A stretch of DNA of 64,000 nt from positions 8,129,620 through 8,193,619 of the forward strand of contig NC_058154.1 of assembly GCF_011075055.1 (NCBI RefSeq), written 5' to 3'. Under the pieces are notes generated by a model that saw only the letters and a program-made list of their open reading frames with translations, did not search any database and was not told the origin of the DNA. A program made the position numbers and the translations under genes. Positions 48,601 to 61,066 of this stretch are shown here, one piece after another. The stretch comes from Mangifera indica. Lineage: Eukaryota; Streptophyta; Magnoliopsida; Sapindales; Anacardiaceae. Each line of letters opens with the position of its first letter. The stretch's first letter is position 1.

Positions 48601-50995
48601 TTGGCAACTCAATATAAGATAAATTATCTATATTTTTCAGCTCTCTGCACTCATTCATCGCTGCCACTGTATTCTGCACATCTGAAATTAATTTAGGTTC
48701 ATCCCTTTCTTTCAAAACATTTTCCTGGTTAGCTGCTTCCAACTCATCTTCATCATAAAAAATTTCCTACGCTAGAGAATCAATTAAATCAACTGAATAC
48801 ATAGGAAAATCCACATCAGGATATTTCATAACATCATAAATATTAAATTGGACAGCTTCACCATCAAATTCCATGGTCAGTGTGCCTTTATGAACATCAA
48901 TTTTCATTTTAGCAGTTTTCAGAAAAGGTCTTCCCAACAAAATAAGTGCAGACTGGTCATTATTTTCCATGTCAAGAACATAAAAATCAGCTGAAAAAAT
49001 TAATTTATCATTAACCTGAACAAGAACATCTTCAATTAATCCTTTCGGATATGTGTTCGATCTATCGGCCAACTGAATAACTACACCAGTTTGTTCTAAA
49101 GGACCCAGATTAAGAGCAGAATAAATGGAATATGGCATTACATTAATAGATGCTCCTAAATCTAACATGGCTTTTTCAATTTTTGTTCCTCCTATGGTGC
49201 AAGGGATGCAAAACATACCTGGATCTTTGCATTTTTCAGGAAGACTCTTTCGAATTATGGCTGAAACATTTTCTCCTACCTTTATTTTTTCATACCTTTT
49301 GAGTTTTTGCTTTCTTTTCAATGTACACAGCTCTTTCAAAAATTTAGCATAACGAGGCACTTGTTTTATTGCATCAAACAATGGGATATTGACTTCACAC
49401 TTTCGAAAGGTCTCATATAAATCCGCATTGCTTTCACACTTCAGTTTTAAAGCTTCAGGAAAATGAGGAACAGGTTTGTATTCGCTGAAAGGAGGATATT
49501 TACCTGTCGCTACCTTTTCGGAAGGATTCTTTTCTACCACCACTTCCTTTCCGTTTTTTGCTTGCTGTGTTGGTACAGGTGGTTCTTTAATTGGCATCTC
49601 CAACTGTTTTCCATTTCTCAATACTATGGCACTAGCATTCTCCTTTGGGTTCACCACAGTTTGTGACGGCAATTTACTTGAATTTTGTGCTTCCAGCCTA
49701 CTGATTGCAGTAGCCATCTGACTCATTTGATTCTCCAAATTTTGAATACTGGTTCTTGTTTCCTGTTGAAATTTCACAGTGTTAGTAGCCATAGTTTTAA
49801 CAATATCCTCAAGAGATGTACCTGAACCAGAATTTTGGGTTGGTTGCTGTTGTCTAGGAACATAGGGCTGCTGATACGGCTGAAAATTATTTGAAGGCTG
49901 ATTCGCATTTGCATTCCCATAACGAAAATTAGGATGATCTCTCCAATCGGAGTTGTAGGTATTCGAATAAGGATTATAATTATGATTTCGCTGCTGCTGT
50001 CCTAAAAATCCGCCCACTACATTAGCATGTTCAGAGCAGTCCTCCTAAAGTGTTGGGCACATATCAGTTGGATGTCCTCCTACCGAACAGATTCCATAAA
50101 CTTTCGCTGCCTCTGTTTTTCCTACAGCTATTTGACGTACAAGAGTAGTTAGATCATCAAGTCGTCTTTCAAGAGAAGATACATTTACCTCATTGACGCG
50201 CCGAGACGAATGGTCTAATCTATTTCCAAATTGTTGTGAATTTGACGCCATATTTGCAATTAAATTTCGGGTTGCTTCAGGTGTTTTGTCAGCAAATGCT
50301 CCACCACTCGCTGCATCAATCATATTTCTCTCATTTGATAGAAGTCCTTCATAGAAATATTGAATAAGCAGCTGGTCACTAATTTGGTGATGTGGACAGA
50401 TTGCACAAAGTTTTTTAAAGCACTCCCAATATTCGTATAAAGACTCTCCACTCTGCTGCCGAATGCTACAAATTTCTTTTCTTATGCTGGCTGCTCTTGA
50501 TGCTAGAAAAAATTTTTGCAGAAATAATCTTTTCATCTCATGCCAAGTAGTGATACTTCCAGCGGGTAGATAATACAACCAATCTTGCGCATCATCTTTC
50601 AAAGAAAACGGAAAAGCCCTCATCTTGATTTGTTCTTCGGTTACTCCATTCGGTTTCATTCCGATGCACACCACATGAAATTCCTTTAAATGTTTATGAG
50701 GATCTTCACTTGCAGAGCCACGAAAAATAGGTAAAAGATGAATTAGTCCAAATTTTAATTCGAAGGTGGTATTAACATCTAAATTCGGAAAAGTAATGTA
50801 GTGTGGTTGTTGATTTAAATCTGGAGCAGCAAGCTCTCTTAAAGTTTGATTTTCAGCCATGTTTTCCTCTGTTTCGTAAGCAGATTTGTATGCTTGCAGT
50901 CTCCTTTTCGCTTCTTTTCTCAGCCCTTTTGCAGTCTTTTCAATTTCTGGATCAAACTGTAAACTAGCTTGTTTCAAAGATCGCGTAACGAACAT
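45654..50995 (-). pseudogene. Athila gag-pol polyprotein, nearly intact
   Basis: Gag is 50045-50995 and beyond: the retrotransposon gag domain includes KMRAFPFSLKDDAQDWLYYL and WHEMKRLFLQKFF. The zinc knuckle reads YGICSVGGHPTDMC, its first Cys replaced by Tyr. In-frame TAG codons lie at about 50045 and 48767. The protease has AMLDLGASINVMPYS and ILLGRPFL (about 48900-49170). RT runs from about 48300 ([24 protein letters not shown] near 47815; [16 protein letters not shown]). RNase H follows ([44 protein letters not shown]). A one-base shift near 46870 moves the frame. The integrase then runs to 45654: finger [12 protein letters not shown], core [19 protein letters not shown] and [13 protein letters not shown]. 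Two stops and one shift abolish full-length translation; almost every catalytic motif is otherwise present. Confidence 0.95.
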
Positions 50996-51008
50996 ACAAA
51001 TTAAAAAC

Positions 51009-51026
51009 TCCCCGACAACGGCGCCA
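51009..51026 (-). other. Primer binding site of the Athila element
   Basis: TGGCGCCGTTGTCGGGGA on the minus strand, five bases after the 5' LTR. This is the Athila/Tat-type site, generally ascribed to an aspartate tRNA primer. Confidence 0.9.
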
Positions 51027-51031
51027 AAATT

Positions 51032-52369
51032 TGGTATGTGCTGTCGTTGACACCCAAATTAAATCCTAAATTCCTGCAATAAAAATGTAGTAAAGGAAAG
51101 TAGGGATCGTTCCCTCGAAGAGCTTTGATTAGTATGTCGTCACGAATAAATCGAAACAAATAAATAAAAAGGGGGGTTTTGAAGTGAATGCAAATTATAA
51201 TGAATAACACTAATTAAAAATTCAGTAAAATAATCTAAAAGGAATAAATCGATTTAACAAACCTTGGTCTTCGGTCACATCCACCATTGGAACCACGATT
51301 GATCATCGAAACAAAATATCAAATTGATTATTCAAATATTCGTTGTGGTATTAAATTAACTTGTCCTTTCTTACGATTAGTTAACCAAAAACATGTATTC
51401 CAATTAACTCTTATTGATTAATAATTCGGATACGATCTCGAATTTAATTAAACAATAGCATTACGAATTAGAAAGACCAACGAAGCAAGACAACACAAAC
51501 GTACGACGTTGCATTTAATCTAGTTGATTATTTCCCTAGGATTATCGCTTCTGACGCAGCAAACGATAAACTTAGTTGCCACTTCGATTAGATGGATTGA
51601 ACAATTACGGATTCAGCACCTAAACTAGCAATAGATTATATTAATTGATAAACTAATCGCGCGCCTTAGAAATCAACCAACACAATCAATAACAAATAAT
51701 TCAGAAAAATAATCAATACTCAAATAATCAAAAAGATGCATTAAAGAACAAAATAAATCTCACAATCATTGTAGTTCCATGGTTTCAGATCCCTTCAACC
51801 AAGATAAATTACTCAGCCACTGTAGAACATGTTTTGCTCTCTAATTCTCTAATTACAATCGTTTTTCATTCTCAAATAAAAAATAAGAGTATATATATTT
51901 TCTTCCTACTAAAAATCTGGAAATTGGAACTAATCTCCTAATCCAATCAAGCAAAGTGATACATATCTTCCCAAAAAGAAAGGAAAAGATATGTATCTTT
52001 AATATATATCCTTCTTCCTAAAATCTCCTTTCTTATCTAGCTCAATTAATCCTCTTTTCCAGCTGGTGATTATCCCTTTCCTTGGAAGCAAATCTTAATA
52101 TTTTATGGACTCTTGCAACAGATCTGGACGTTCAGATCTGCTTTCCGGATTCTGCTCTCATCTTTCACGTGCCCACGCCTAGTCTGCATTACGAAATTTC
52201 CAGTTTAATATATCTGCTCCAGTTTTTCCTCTTTTTGGCCCAACTTATTTCAAAATTGCTCAAAGCTTCCTAAATGCAAAAAGATAAGTAATTCCATTAG
52301 ATTAAATCAAATTTCCACACAACATAAGGGAATTATAAATCAAAATAGTAGCAATTAATGGTTTTCTCA
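51032..52369 (-). repeat. 5' LTR of the Athila element
   Basis: 1,338 bp, TGAGAAAACCATTAATTGC... to ...GCACATACCA on the minus strand. About 98% identical to 40762-42098. Open frames repeated in both LTRs (41811-42002 and 52082-52273) are LTR sequence. Confidence 0.95.
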
Positions 52370-52374
52370 AGTTA

Positions 52375-52922
52375 TAAGGCCTGTAATATATCAATGTGAA
52401 GCTCATTTCAAGATCTATAACAATAACTAGCTTTGCTAGTTGCACCCAATTTGAAGGCCCAATTAAATATATTTTAGTCTATATTACACAATTTTAGTTT
52501 ATCCAAATTTAGGGTTTTTTATTTTTATGATTTTAATCTTGTTTTTTACCAGACTAGACTTTATTGAGCCCAATTGACATATTTTCTTTTAATTTAATTA
52601 GTGTTTTGGATAGTTATTTAGGTAATAGGCTTAGGAAGTTTGAAAGTCCATTGGGTCATGGGTAGTTTAGGGTTAAGTTGGCATTGTACTATATAAACTC
52701 ACATTTTCATGATGAATGGATCTTTTGGCCGACTTACATAATTTTGCTTACTCTTGAACTTTCAAACCTTTGAACTTATCAAGCTTTGGTCTTGTGGCGT
52801 CCACCATTATGATTCTATATCGATTGGGATCAAAGGTCATTCAGTGATGAAACTAATTCAGTCTTGGGAAAAATATCTTCTTGGGCATTGGGTCTTGCAT
52901 CAAATCATCAAGGTTCACGTTA
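52375..52922 (+). repeat. Middle gypsy 5' LTR, second part
   Basis: Resumes after the Athila target duplication with TAAGGCCTGTAATATATCAA and runs to TTCACGTTA just before the primer site. Matches 57607-58121, e.g. TTTATTGAGCCCAATTGACA and GGCATTGTACTATATAAA, which includes the likely LTR promoter TATATAAA. Confidence 0.9.
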
Positions 52923-52924
52923 GT

Positions 52925-52936
52925 TGGTATCAGAGC
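52925..52936 (+). other. Primer binding site of the middle gypsy
   Basis: TGGTATCAGAGC, initiator Met tRNA type, two bases after the 5' LTR. Confidence 0.9.
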
Positions 52937-54240
52937 TGAATCGAATTAGGTTCTGTATCTATCTTTTTTTGTGTTTGTGATTTGGGGTTTCTTTTTCTTG
53001 AATAGTCATGCATCTTAAAAATCTTCAAGTGTGTTCTTGATTTCGTTTTCTTTGTGAGACTTAGTTCTTTATTTCCTTGCTTTATGGTCTAACGTTTTGG
53101 TGTCTTTTTGCTTGTGAAATTCTTGATTTCTTATTGAACCCTAGTGTAGTCGAATTCTAGTTGTATGAGTGTCTAATTTGTCTTCTTGATTGATCTAAAA
53201 AAAAATGAAAAAAAAGAAAAAAAACTTGTTTAAGGCTGAAATTAATTTAAGTTAGGGGTAGAGTGATCCTTTGATCTGGATTCAAACAAACCTGTAGGAG
53301 TGAATTTTGGTTAGTTGTGTGGTTTTTCTTGAATTCTTGGGGAACATCTTATTATTTCCGAAATTGAAGGGTAGGTCTTGATTAAAATTATTGTTGAATT
53401 CATCAAACCCTTGAAAGATTCTTGTTAAAAAAAAAAAAGATAAAACGAAAAAATAAAACCCTTTGAACTTGGGAATTCTGAAATTGGGGAGAATAATCTT
53501 GGATGAGGATTGTCTTTGTTTCCTTTAACCTTTAGGGAAAAAAACCTCGTAATTGCCTAAATTGGGAGATTGAGTTCTTAATTGTCCTTAAAATCTTAAA
53601 TTTTCCTTGAAAATTTTGGTACTCCTAAATTGGGAGATTAGACCTTGATTATTTCCTTAATTGCTTTGAATTTCTTAAGAGAGAATTTTGTGAGATCTAA
53701 GGAATTTAATTTTTTTTCTTTCTTTTCTTATTTCAGCCAAGTAAAAAAAAAAACAAAAGAAAAAAAGCAGTAAAAAAATAGCAAAAAAAAGGAAAACAAA
53801 TGTAAAAAAAGAAGGGACAGATCACGGAGAAAGTTGGCACACTTACCTTTTTTGACTTTGATTTCCTTTATTCTTGTTATCTCTTTTAAATTTTCTTTCC
53901 TTTGATTATTCATTTTTGTAGTTGTGTTCATTTTTTTTTTATTCTGAAAATTCTCCTTATTTTTTAATCTTAGCTTTTTTTTTTAATAGTAGGTAATCAT
54001 AACATACCCTAGGTTGATTGGTGGTCGTTTGTCAAAAGTACAGTTTTGATTTGTTCTTATAAAAAAAAAAATTCCAGATTATAGAGTATGTGAGAACATT
54101 AGAGTGCAAACACGAGCGCAAATGTAAACATATGAAAAGTTGTGTGAGGATTATTATTTACAGACACATTTGTTTTCTGAAATTATAACATGATGGAATC
54201 AAAAAACCCTAGTGTTATAGAAGTTCAAGTAAAACCGAGG
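52937..54240 (+). other. Leader of the middle gypsy
   Basis: About 1.3 kb of T-rich, A-tract-rich untranslated DNA between primer site and gag. The words CTTGAATTC/GGGAGATT recur loosely. No gene. Confidence 0.6.
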
Positions 54241-57200
54241 CTTTTACAATGCAAGCAATCCAACAATAGTTTGAGCGACTTTTTAATGTAATGAGGAGTG
54301 TTAATGATTGGTTGGACAGATTAGAGCAGCAACAGAGTGATAGAAAGGGAATTAGTATAACTAAGGGTAGGAGAAAAACACCAACGATGAGGGATGAGGA
54401 TAGGATAGTCACCGACAGTGAGAATGATGAAATAAGTGATAGGCTGAATAATATAAGGAGTAAAGGCGGACATCCCAGTCATAGAAACAGTATGTATAGA
54501 GAGAAGAGGAAGAGTGATAGTAACTTCAGTAGTATTAAGATGAAAATTCCACCTTTTCAAGGTAGAAACGATCTTAAGGGATGCCTAGATTGGGAACGAA
54601 AGGTAGATCAGGTTTTTGACATACATAGGTATTCTAAAGAGAAAAATGTGAAATTGGTTGTTGTAGAATTCATTGATTATACTAGTATTTGTTAGGACCT
54701 ATAGATACTTGGGATGATATGAAAAGTGTAATGAGGTAGCGTTTTGTTCCTAGTTACTATCACAGGGATTTACTTCAGAAGTTACAGGGGCTTAGGCAAG
54801 GGACTAAGAGTGTGGAAGACTATCACAAAGAGATAGAGATAGTTATGATTAGGGCTAATGTATAGGAAGATAGGGAAACCACTATGGCTAGGTTTTTAAA
54901 TAGGTTAAATAGGGAAACAACCAATTTGGTAGAGCTCCAACATTATGTAGAGTTAGTGGATTTGGTCTATATGGCAATGAAGGTTGAGAGACAACTACAA
55001 CAAAAGGGTAAAAGGGATGTAGTCTTCTATTATAGTTCTTTGAAGCTGTGTGTCAAAGAGAGATGATAAACCACCTTTTAAGCCAAAAACTGAATACTCT
55101 AAACCTAAGGGAGAAAAGTCTAGTTGAGAGAAGCCTAGTATCAAACTAGAATCATCAAGGAGAAACAGTGAGATAAAATGTTTTAAGTGTTTAGGTATGG
55201 GTCACATAGTTTTCCAATGTCCTAACAAAAGAACCATGGTGTTAAGAAAATATAGTGAATATGAGACAGAGGAAGAATCTAGTGATGAGTGTATGTCACC
55301 ATTAAAGGATACTAATGATGTAGAGTTAGAGTATGCAATAAAAGGTGAGGCATTAGTGTCTAAGAGAGCTTTGAGTTTGCAATATAAGGAAGAGAATATT
55401 TTCCATACTAGATATCATATGAAGGGTAAGGTGCGTACTTTAATTATAGATGAGGGTAGTTACACGAACGTAGCTAGTACTGAACTTATAGAAAAACTTA
55501 ATTTACCCACAACCAAATACCCTAAACCTTATAAGCTTCAGTGGTTGAATGACTGTGGAGAAATTAGGGTGAATAAACAAGTGGTGGTAGCCTTATCTGT
55601 GGGTAGCTATCAAGATGAGGTGTTGTGTGATGTAGTACCCATACATGCTAGACATATCTTGTTAGGGAGATCATGACAATATGATAGAAAGGTAACACAC
55701 AAAGGATTCAAGAATAGGTATTCTTTCATGATGAATAACAAACTCATCGCACTTGTACCATTGTCACCAAAGCAGGTTTATAAGGATCAAATGAAGAGAA
55801 GAAAGATGAGTGAAGAGAGAAAAGAAAGTGAGAGTGAAAAAAAAATAGAGATAATGTGAATAAGGATGAGCGAAGAAAAAGTAAGGTCAAAAAGAGGAGA
55901 GAGGAAAATGAGGGTAAGTAATTCGACCATGAGAGAAAAAACAAGAGAGAAAACAAAGAACGAAAAAAAGAGAGTTTTTATAGGAAGATGAGTGATGTAA
56001 GGACTACCCTTGTGACTAAACAATATCCATTATTGTTAGTTTACAAGGAAAGCTTTTTATTTTTCACTAAAACTGACCATTCTCTTCCTAGTGTTTTTGT
56101 TTCTCTTTTGCAAGAGTTTGAAGATGTATTCCCTAAGAAGATTCTTGATGGACTACTTCCAATTACTGGGATCGAGCACTAGATCGACTTTATACCTAGA
56201 GTAGTGATACCCAACAAACCAACCTGTAGAAGTAATTATGAGGAGACAAAGGAGCTTCGAAGACAAGTGAAGGAATTGATGAAGAATGGATACATGAGAG
56301 AGAGCATGAGTCCGTATGCCATACTAGTGACTCTAGTGCCTAAGAAAGATAGGACATGGAGAATGTGCGTTGACTATCAAGCCATCAACAAAATCACTAT
56401 AAAGTATCGTTATCCCATATCTAGGTTAGATGATATGTTTGATGAGTTACATAGATCATATATCTTTTCAAAAATTGATTTGAAAAGTGGGTATCATTAA
56501 ATTAGGATGAAAGAGGGCGATGAATGGAAAACTATATTTAAAACCAAGCATAAACTATATGAATGGTTGGTAATGTCATTTGGGCTTACTAATACACCTA
56601 GTACGTTTATGAGACTAATGAACCATGTCTTATGTGCATTTATAGGCAAGTTTATAGTCATCTATTTTGATGATATTCTCATTTATAGTCGTAGTTTAGA
56701 TTAGCATATAGGACACGTGTGTGATGTTTTGCTAGTGCTTAAGAAAGAAAGGTTATTTAGTAATCTTAAGAAATGTTCCTTTTGCACTGACCAAGTTGTG
56801 TTCCTAGGATTTGTAGTTTCATCTAAGGGTATTAAGGTAAATGAGGAGAAGGTTAAGGCTATTTGAGATTGGCCAACACCTACTTCTGTGATCGAGGCAA
56901 GAAGTTTCCATTATTTAGCTAGTTTTTATAGGAGATTTGTATGAGACTTTAGTACACTAGCGACACCACTAACTGAAGTTATTAAAAAAAATGTAGGATT
57001 TAGGTGGGATAAGAAACAAGAGCGTGCATTTGCATTAATTAAGGATAAGTTAAGTTATGCACCTTTACTCACTTTACCTAATTTTTCTAAACCATTTGAG
57101 CTTGAGTATGATGCTTCAGGTATAGGTATTGGAGCTAGAGTATGATGCGAAAGGAACAATTTCCATCCTAATGTAAATCAAAGTTACATCCGAGGGGTGA

Positions 57201-57452
57201 TTGTCCATTTCAAGTACTCGTACAGATCAACGATAATGCCTACGATTGGATCTTCCAAGTGAGTATAATATAAGTACTACTTTTAATATTTCTGACCTAT
57301 CTCCTTTTGATGATGTAGATTTGAGAACAAATCCTTCTCAAGAAGGAGGGAATGATGGAGGCATCATAGAAGTATCGAGCCATCAAAAAGATCCGCTACA
57401 CATTTCGATTGGGCCAATTATGAAGAGTAGAGCTAAGAAGATGCAATAGGCC
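54241..57452 (+). pseudogene. Middle gypsy gag-pol pseudogene with RNase H-integrase deletion
   Basis: Gag is 54290-55070 (KMKIPPFQGRNDLKGCLDWE; LQHYVELVDLVYMAMKVERQ), then a zinc knuckle CFKCLGMGHIVFQC at about 55174-55215. The protease region is 55400-55676 (IIDEGSYTNVAS; HARHILLGRS), where Gly after the active Asp is Glu. A Lys/Glu-rich linker and RT follow: MRESMSPYAILVTLVPKKD, MCVDYQAINKITIKYRYPIS, YFDD at about 56663, VVSSKGIKVNEEKVKAI. RNase H starts (FELEYDASGIGIGA, about 57100) and stops near 57138, where the text jumps to the tail of the integrase region (GDCPFQVL-like, then EYNISTTFNISDLSPFDD). That removes most of RNase H and the integrase. Many stops and shifts are present. The last codons run into the 3' LTR. 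Confidence 0.85.
57339..57352 (+). other. Polypurine tract of the middle gypsy
   Basis: CAAGAAGGAGGGAA directly before the TG of the 3' LTR. Confidence 0.8.
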
Positions 57453-58121
57453 TTAGTTGGGCTCGTGGAGGGCTTAAAGACTAAAACCAGCTCACTCAAG
57501 GACGATTGGATGCTTGAAGGAGCTAACCGAGAAGTCAACTTGATTCAAGCCCAAACTTATGTGCAACGATTTTAAATAGTCATAACTTTTGATCTGGGAG
57601 GAGTTACGGGGTTTGTAATATATCAACTCGAAGCTTGTTTTGAGCTCTACTCAATTTGGAGTCCCAATTAAATCTGTTTCAGTCTGTATTATACAGTTTT
57701 TAGTTTTTATGATTTTAATCTTGTTTGTGATTAGGCTAGACTTTATTGAGCCCAATTGACATATTTTCTTTTAATTTAATTAGTGTTTTGGGTAGTTATT
57801 TAGGTAATGGGCTTGGAAAGCTTGGAAGTCCATTGGGTCATGGATAGTTTAGGGTTAAGTTGGCATTGTACTATATAAAGTCACATTTTCATGAAGAATG
57901 GTTCTTTTGGCCAACTTATATAATTTTGCTTACTCTTGAACTATCAAACCTTTGAACTTATCAAGCTTTGGTTTTGTGGCGTTCACCATTATGATTCCAA
58001 GGTTCATTCGATTTCATATCGATTCAGGTCAAGGGTCATTCAATGATGAAACCGATTCAGTCTTAGAAAAAATATCTTCTTGGGCGTTGGGTCTTGCATC
58101 AAATCGTTAAGGTTCGCATCA
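57353..58121 (+). repeat. 3' LTR of the middle gypsy
   Basis: 769 bp, TGATGGAGGCATCATAGAAG to GGTTCGCATCA, followed by the duplication AATAC (58122-58126). Partner of the split 5' LTR. Confidence 0.9.
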
Positions 58122-58126
58122 AATAC

Positions 58127-61066
58127 TAAATTAGAAGTTAAAGAAATGAGCACATGTAAATTGGTTTTGTGTGGTGGTCAAACCTCATACCTACATAATA
58201 TCCTGTATACTTCAAAAATTCGATAAAAATTTAGTCTTTATAACTATTCTATTAAAACTAGGATATAGTTTAACATTTTCTCAGAACTTAGTTAAAATTT
58301 ATTATAATATTGTATTTTATGGATCCAGATTTCTATCTAAAGGTTTTATGCTGCTAAACACCTTATTATGTAATTATGATAATTTTATTAGTTTTTCACT
58401 ATTAATAACTCTTAATAGTCTGGATATTGATGCAAATAAATGACATACTAGATTAGGCACATTGGCCAAGAAATAATGAACAGACTGGTCCATGAACGTT
58501 TATTATGACCTATCACGAAATTAGATCTGTCTGTTTGCGAGCATTGCTTAATAGAAAAAACTACTAGAAAACATTTTTACAAAGCTATTAGAGTTGAGAT
58601 TCCTCTGCAACTTGTACACTTAGATATTTGTAGTCCTATGAATGTCAGAACTAGAAATGAGCATTCTATTTCATCACTTTCATAAATGATTATTCACTTT
58701 TTGGTTATGTCTATTTGATCTCTCATAAGTCAGAAGCAATAAATTGTTTTAGACATTATATAAATAAGGTTGAGAATCAGTTTGACAAAAGAATAAAAGC
58801 CTTGAAAACTGATCGAGACCATGAATATTTATCTATTGAATTTAAGGAATTATGTAGTGAAAAAGGTATTGTGCGAGAACTAACAATTTCAAGAACCCCA
58901 TAACAAAACGATATAGCAAAGAGACGAAATCAAACTTTATTAGAAATGGTTAGGTCTATGATGCTGCAAACAAATCTTTTAGTTTTGTTTTAGTGAGATC
59001 CACTTTTGACTGTGACTTATACACTTAACCAATAGCCTACTAAGTTAGTAACTTCCACTTTTTATGAGTTATGGATAGGTAGAAATCCTGACATGAATAT
59101 AATGCGACCCTGGGGGTCTACTGTATACATCCATGACATATTTTATAAATTCAAAAAATCAGGACCAAGAGGCAAGAAATATATCTTTCTAAGATACCCA
59201 GAAGACTCCAAAGGATACGTGTTCGTAGGGGAGAACTTTACTGAAATAGAATCTAGAGATGTGATATTTATAGAAGACGACTTTCCTAAAAATGGTGATA
59301 TTGATAAAAGTCTTCTTCTGCATAAGACCAAAAAGGAATGTGGAAAAGGTACATCTCAACGACTATCAATTGTGTCACAAGAGATAATGTTTTTACTTGT
59401 TCCAGATAATAGAAACAATGAGATTGAGTTCCAACCCATTTCAGATAGTGGAAGCACATATTCGCAACTATGTAGGAGTGAACGTCCTAAAATCCCTAAG
59501 TAGTGTTTTGGAATTGAAAATAAAGTTTTCATAATTGCTCCTCCTAAAGACGAAAAGCCTAAAAATATCAAAAAAGCGTTATCATCCTTTGATAAGGAAA
59601 GATGACAAGTAGCATAAAGAAATAAATGAAATCCATTAAAATTAACCCAGTATGGAGTTTGGTGGACTGACTGTTAGGTCAAAAACCCATTAAGAAAAAA
59701 TGGATTCTCAAAATTAAATATAAGGTAGATGGCTCAATAAATAAATACAAAGCTCATTTTGGGGTGAAAGACTATACCCGACAAGAAAGTATAGAGTAGA
59801 AGGAAACATTTTCACCTGTTGTGAGATTCACTTCAATCTGTGTTATTCTAGCTATAGTAGCACATTTAGATTTAAAATTGCATCAAATGGACGTCAAGAC
59901 AACTTTTCTCTATGAAGAACTTGACGAAGAGATCTACATGGATCAACATGTAAGTTTCTTGGTAAAAGGCCAAAAGCGCAAAGTATACAAGCTCCAAAGA
60001 TTGATATATGGCCCAAAATAGTCATCAAAACAATGGTACTTAAAATTCTATAAGGTTATATTGTCTTATACTTTTAAAATGTTAGAACAAAACCACTATG
60101 TCTATATGAAAAGGTCTAATAATAAGTTTGTAATTCAATCTCTTTATGTAGATGATGTACTGATAGTTGGGAGTTATTTGAAGTATGTGATAATTATTAA
60201 AAATTGGTTATCTACAAATTTTGACATGAAGCATATTATATTTTGGGTATTAAAATAAAAAAGGATCGTTCTAAGAAACTTTTGACTCTATCACAAGAGT
60301 GTTATATCCAAAAGATTTTAGAACGATTTAACATAGCAAATTGCAAACCCATAGATAACCACGTGTCAAAAGACGATTTATTGAGGTAAGATTTGTGTCC
60401 AAAGACTCAAAATGAAAGAAATGAAATGTCCTTAGTATTTTATTCAAATGTGGCTAGAAGTCTCATATATGCAATGATATGTACTCACCCCAATATTTGT
60501 TTCGTTGTTGGGTTGATTAGACGATATCAATTGAATCCAAGAAGGAAACACTAAAAGGTTGTCAAGAGGATATTGAGATATCTAAAAGACATTGTGGTTA
60601 ATATTTGTGATGTTGACTGGGGTGGTGATTTGGACCAACACAAATCAACTTTTTATTATGTTTTTTTACTCTAAAAGGCAACATGTCTTAGAGCAGTAAG
60701 AAACAAGCATGCATAGCCTTATCCATAATAAAAGCAAAATTTTTAGCATGTTCTACAACTGTGCAAGAGGTTGTTTAGTTAAAAAGATTTTTTGAGAATT
60801 TAGGTGTACAAGACGAAGCGATTGGTCCAATAGTTATACATTGTGATAATCAAACTACAATAACTGTCACAAAAGATCCCAAATTCTATAATAAAACCAA
60901 ACATATCAACACTAGATATAACTTTGTCAAAGACATCATTTTGAAGAAAGAAATGATTGTACAATATATTTTTACATATAATATGGTTATTGATCCTTTA
61001 ATCAAACCGATTCCAAGAGATGTATATCTTGCACATTTTAAATCTTTTGGTTTGCGTAAAATATGA
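58127..61066 (+). pseudogene. Outer copia protease end-integrase-RT-RNase H, broken
   Basis: Continues the frame cut at 40520: TKLEVKEMSTCKLVLCGG, then the pre-integrase region to about 58560 (VCEHC-like SVCEHCL). The integrase core is 58700-59503 (ISHKSEAINCFRHYINKVEN; KALKTDRDHEYLS; PWGSTVYIHD; GPRGKKYIFLRYPEDSKGYV). RT starts near 59640 (KKKWILKIKYKVDGSINKYK; LHQMDVKTTFLYEELDEEIY) and has YVDD at about 60145-60156. RNase H follows in decayed form from 60540 (KRILRYLKD; DVDWGGDLDQHKS) to the stop near 61066. The protein resembles the tobacco Tnt1-type/'retrovirus-related Pol polyprotein' copia group common in plants. Many stops and shifts; no activity expected. Confidence 0.85.

Larger units (their letters stand above)
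40762..52369 (-). mobile_element. Athila-type Ty3/gypsy element with env-like ORF (11,608 bp)
   Basis: Minus-strand element. LTRs are 51032-52369 (5', 1,338 bp) and 40762-42098 (3', 1,337 bp), TG...CA ends. Target duplication AGTTA at 40757-40761 and 52370-52374. By eye the LTRs differ at about 25 positions, i.e. about 98% identical, so the insertion is recent. The primer site TGGCGCCGTTGTCGGGGA is of the Athila kind. Gag, a DLGAS protease, RT with FMDD, RNase H and integrase run in order, followed by an env-like/ATHILA ORF-1 frame. Only three stops (two in gag-pol, one in the env-like frame) and one frameshift interrupt the coding, making it the best-kept element of the window. It sits in the 5' LTR of the middle gypsy. 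Confidence 0.95.
40521..58121 (+). mobile_element. Middle Ty3/gypsy retrotransposon, nested and internally deleted
   Basis: 5' LTR in two pieces (40521-40761 and 52375-52922), separated by the inserted Athila; 3' LTR 57353-58121. Both start TGATGGAGGCAT. Target duplication AATAC on both sides. Primer site TGGTATCAGAGC at 52925. Without the Athila the element is about 6.0 kb. The LTRs differ at more than 10% of positions by eye, with several indels: younger than the outer copia, older than the Athila. The second half of RNase H and most of the integrase are missing, so it is defective even apart from its many stops. No chromodomain is seen after the residual integrase tail. Confidence 0.9.

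Noticed and set aside
47227..50000. Plus-strand frames at 47227, 47315, 47798, 48257, 48366, 49125, 49463 and 49476
   Set aside because: Antisense shadows of the Athila gag-pol frame.
55744..56023. Minus-strand Leu/Phe-rich frames
   Set aside because: Antisense of the Lys/Glu-rich linker of the middle gypsy.
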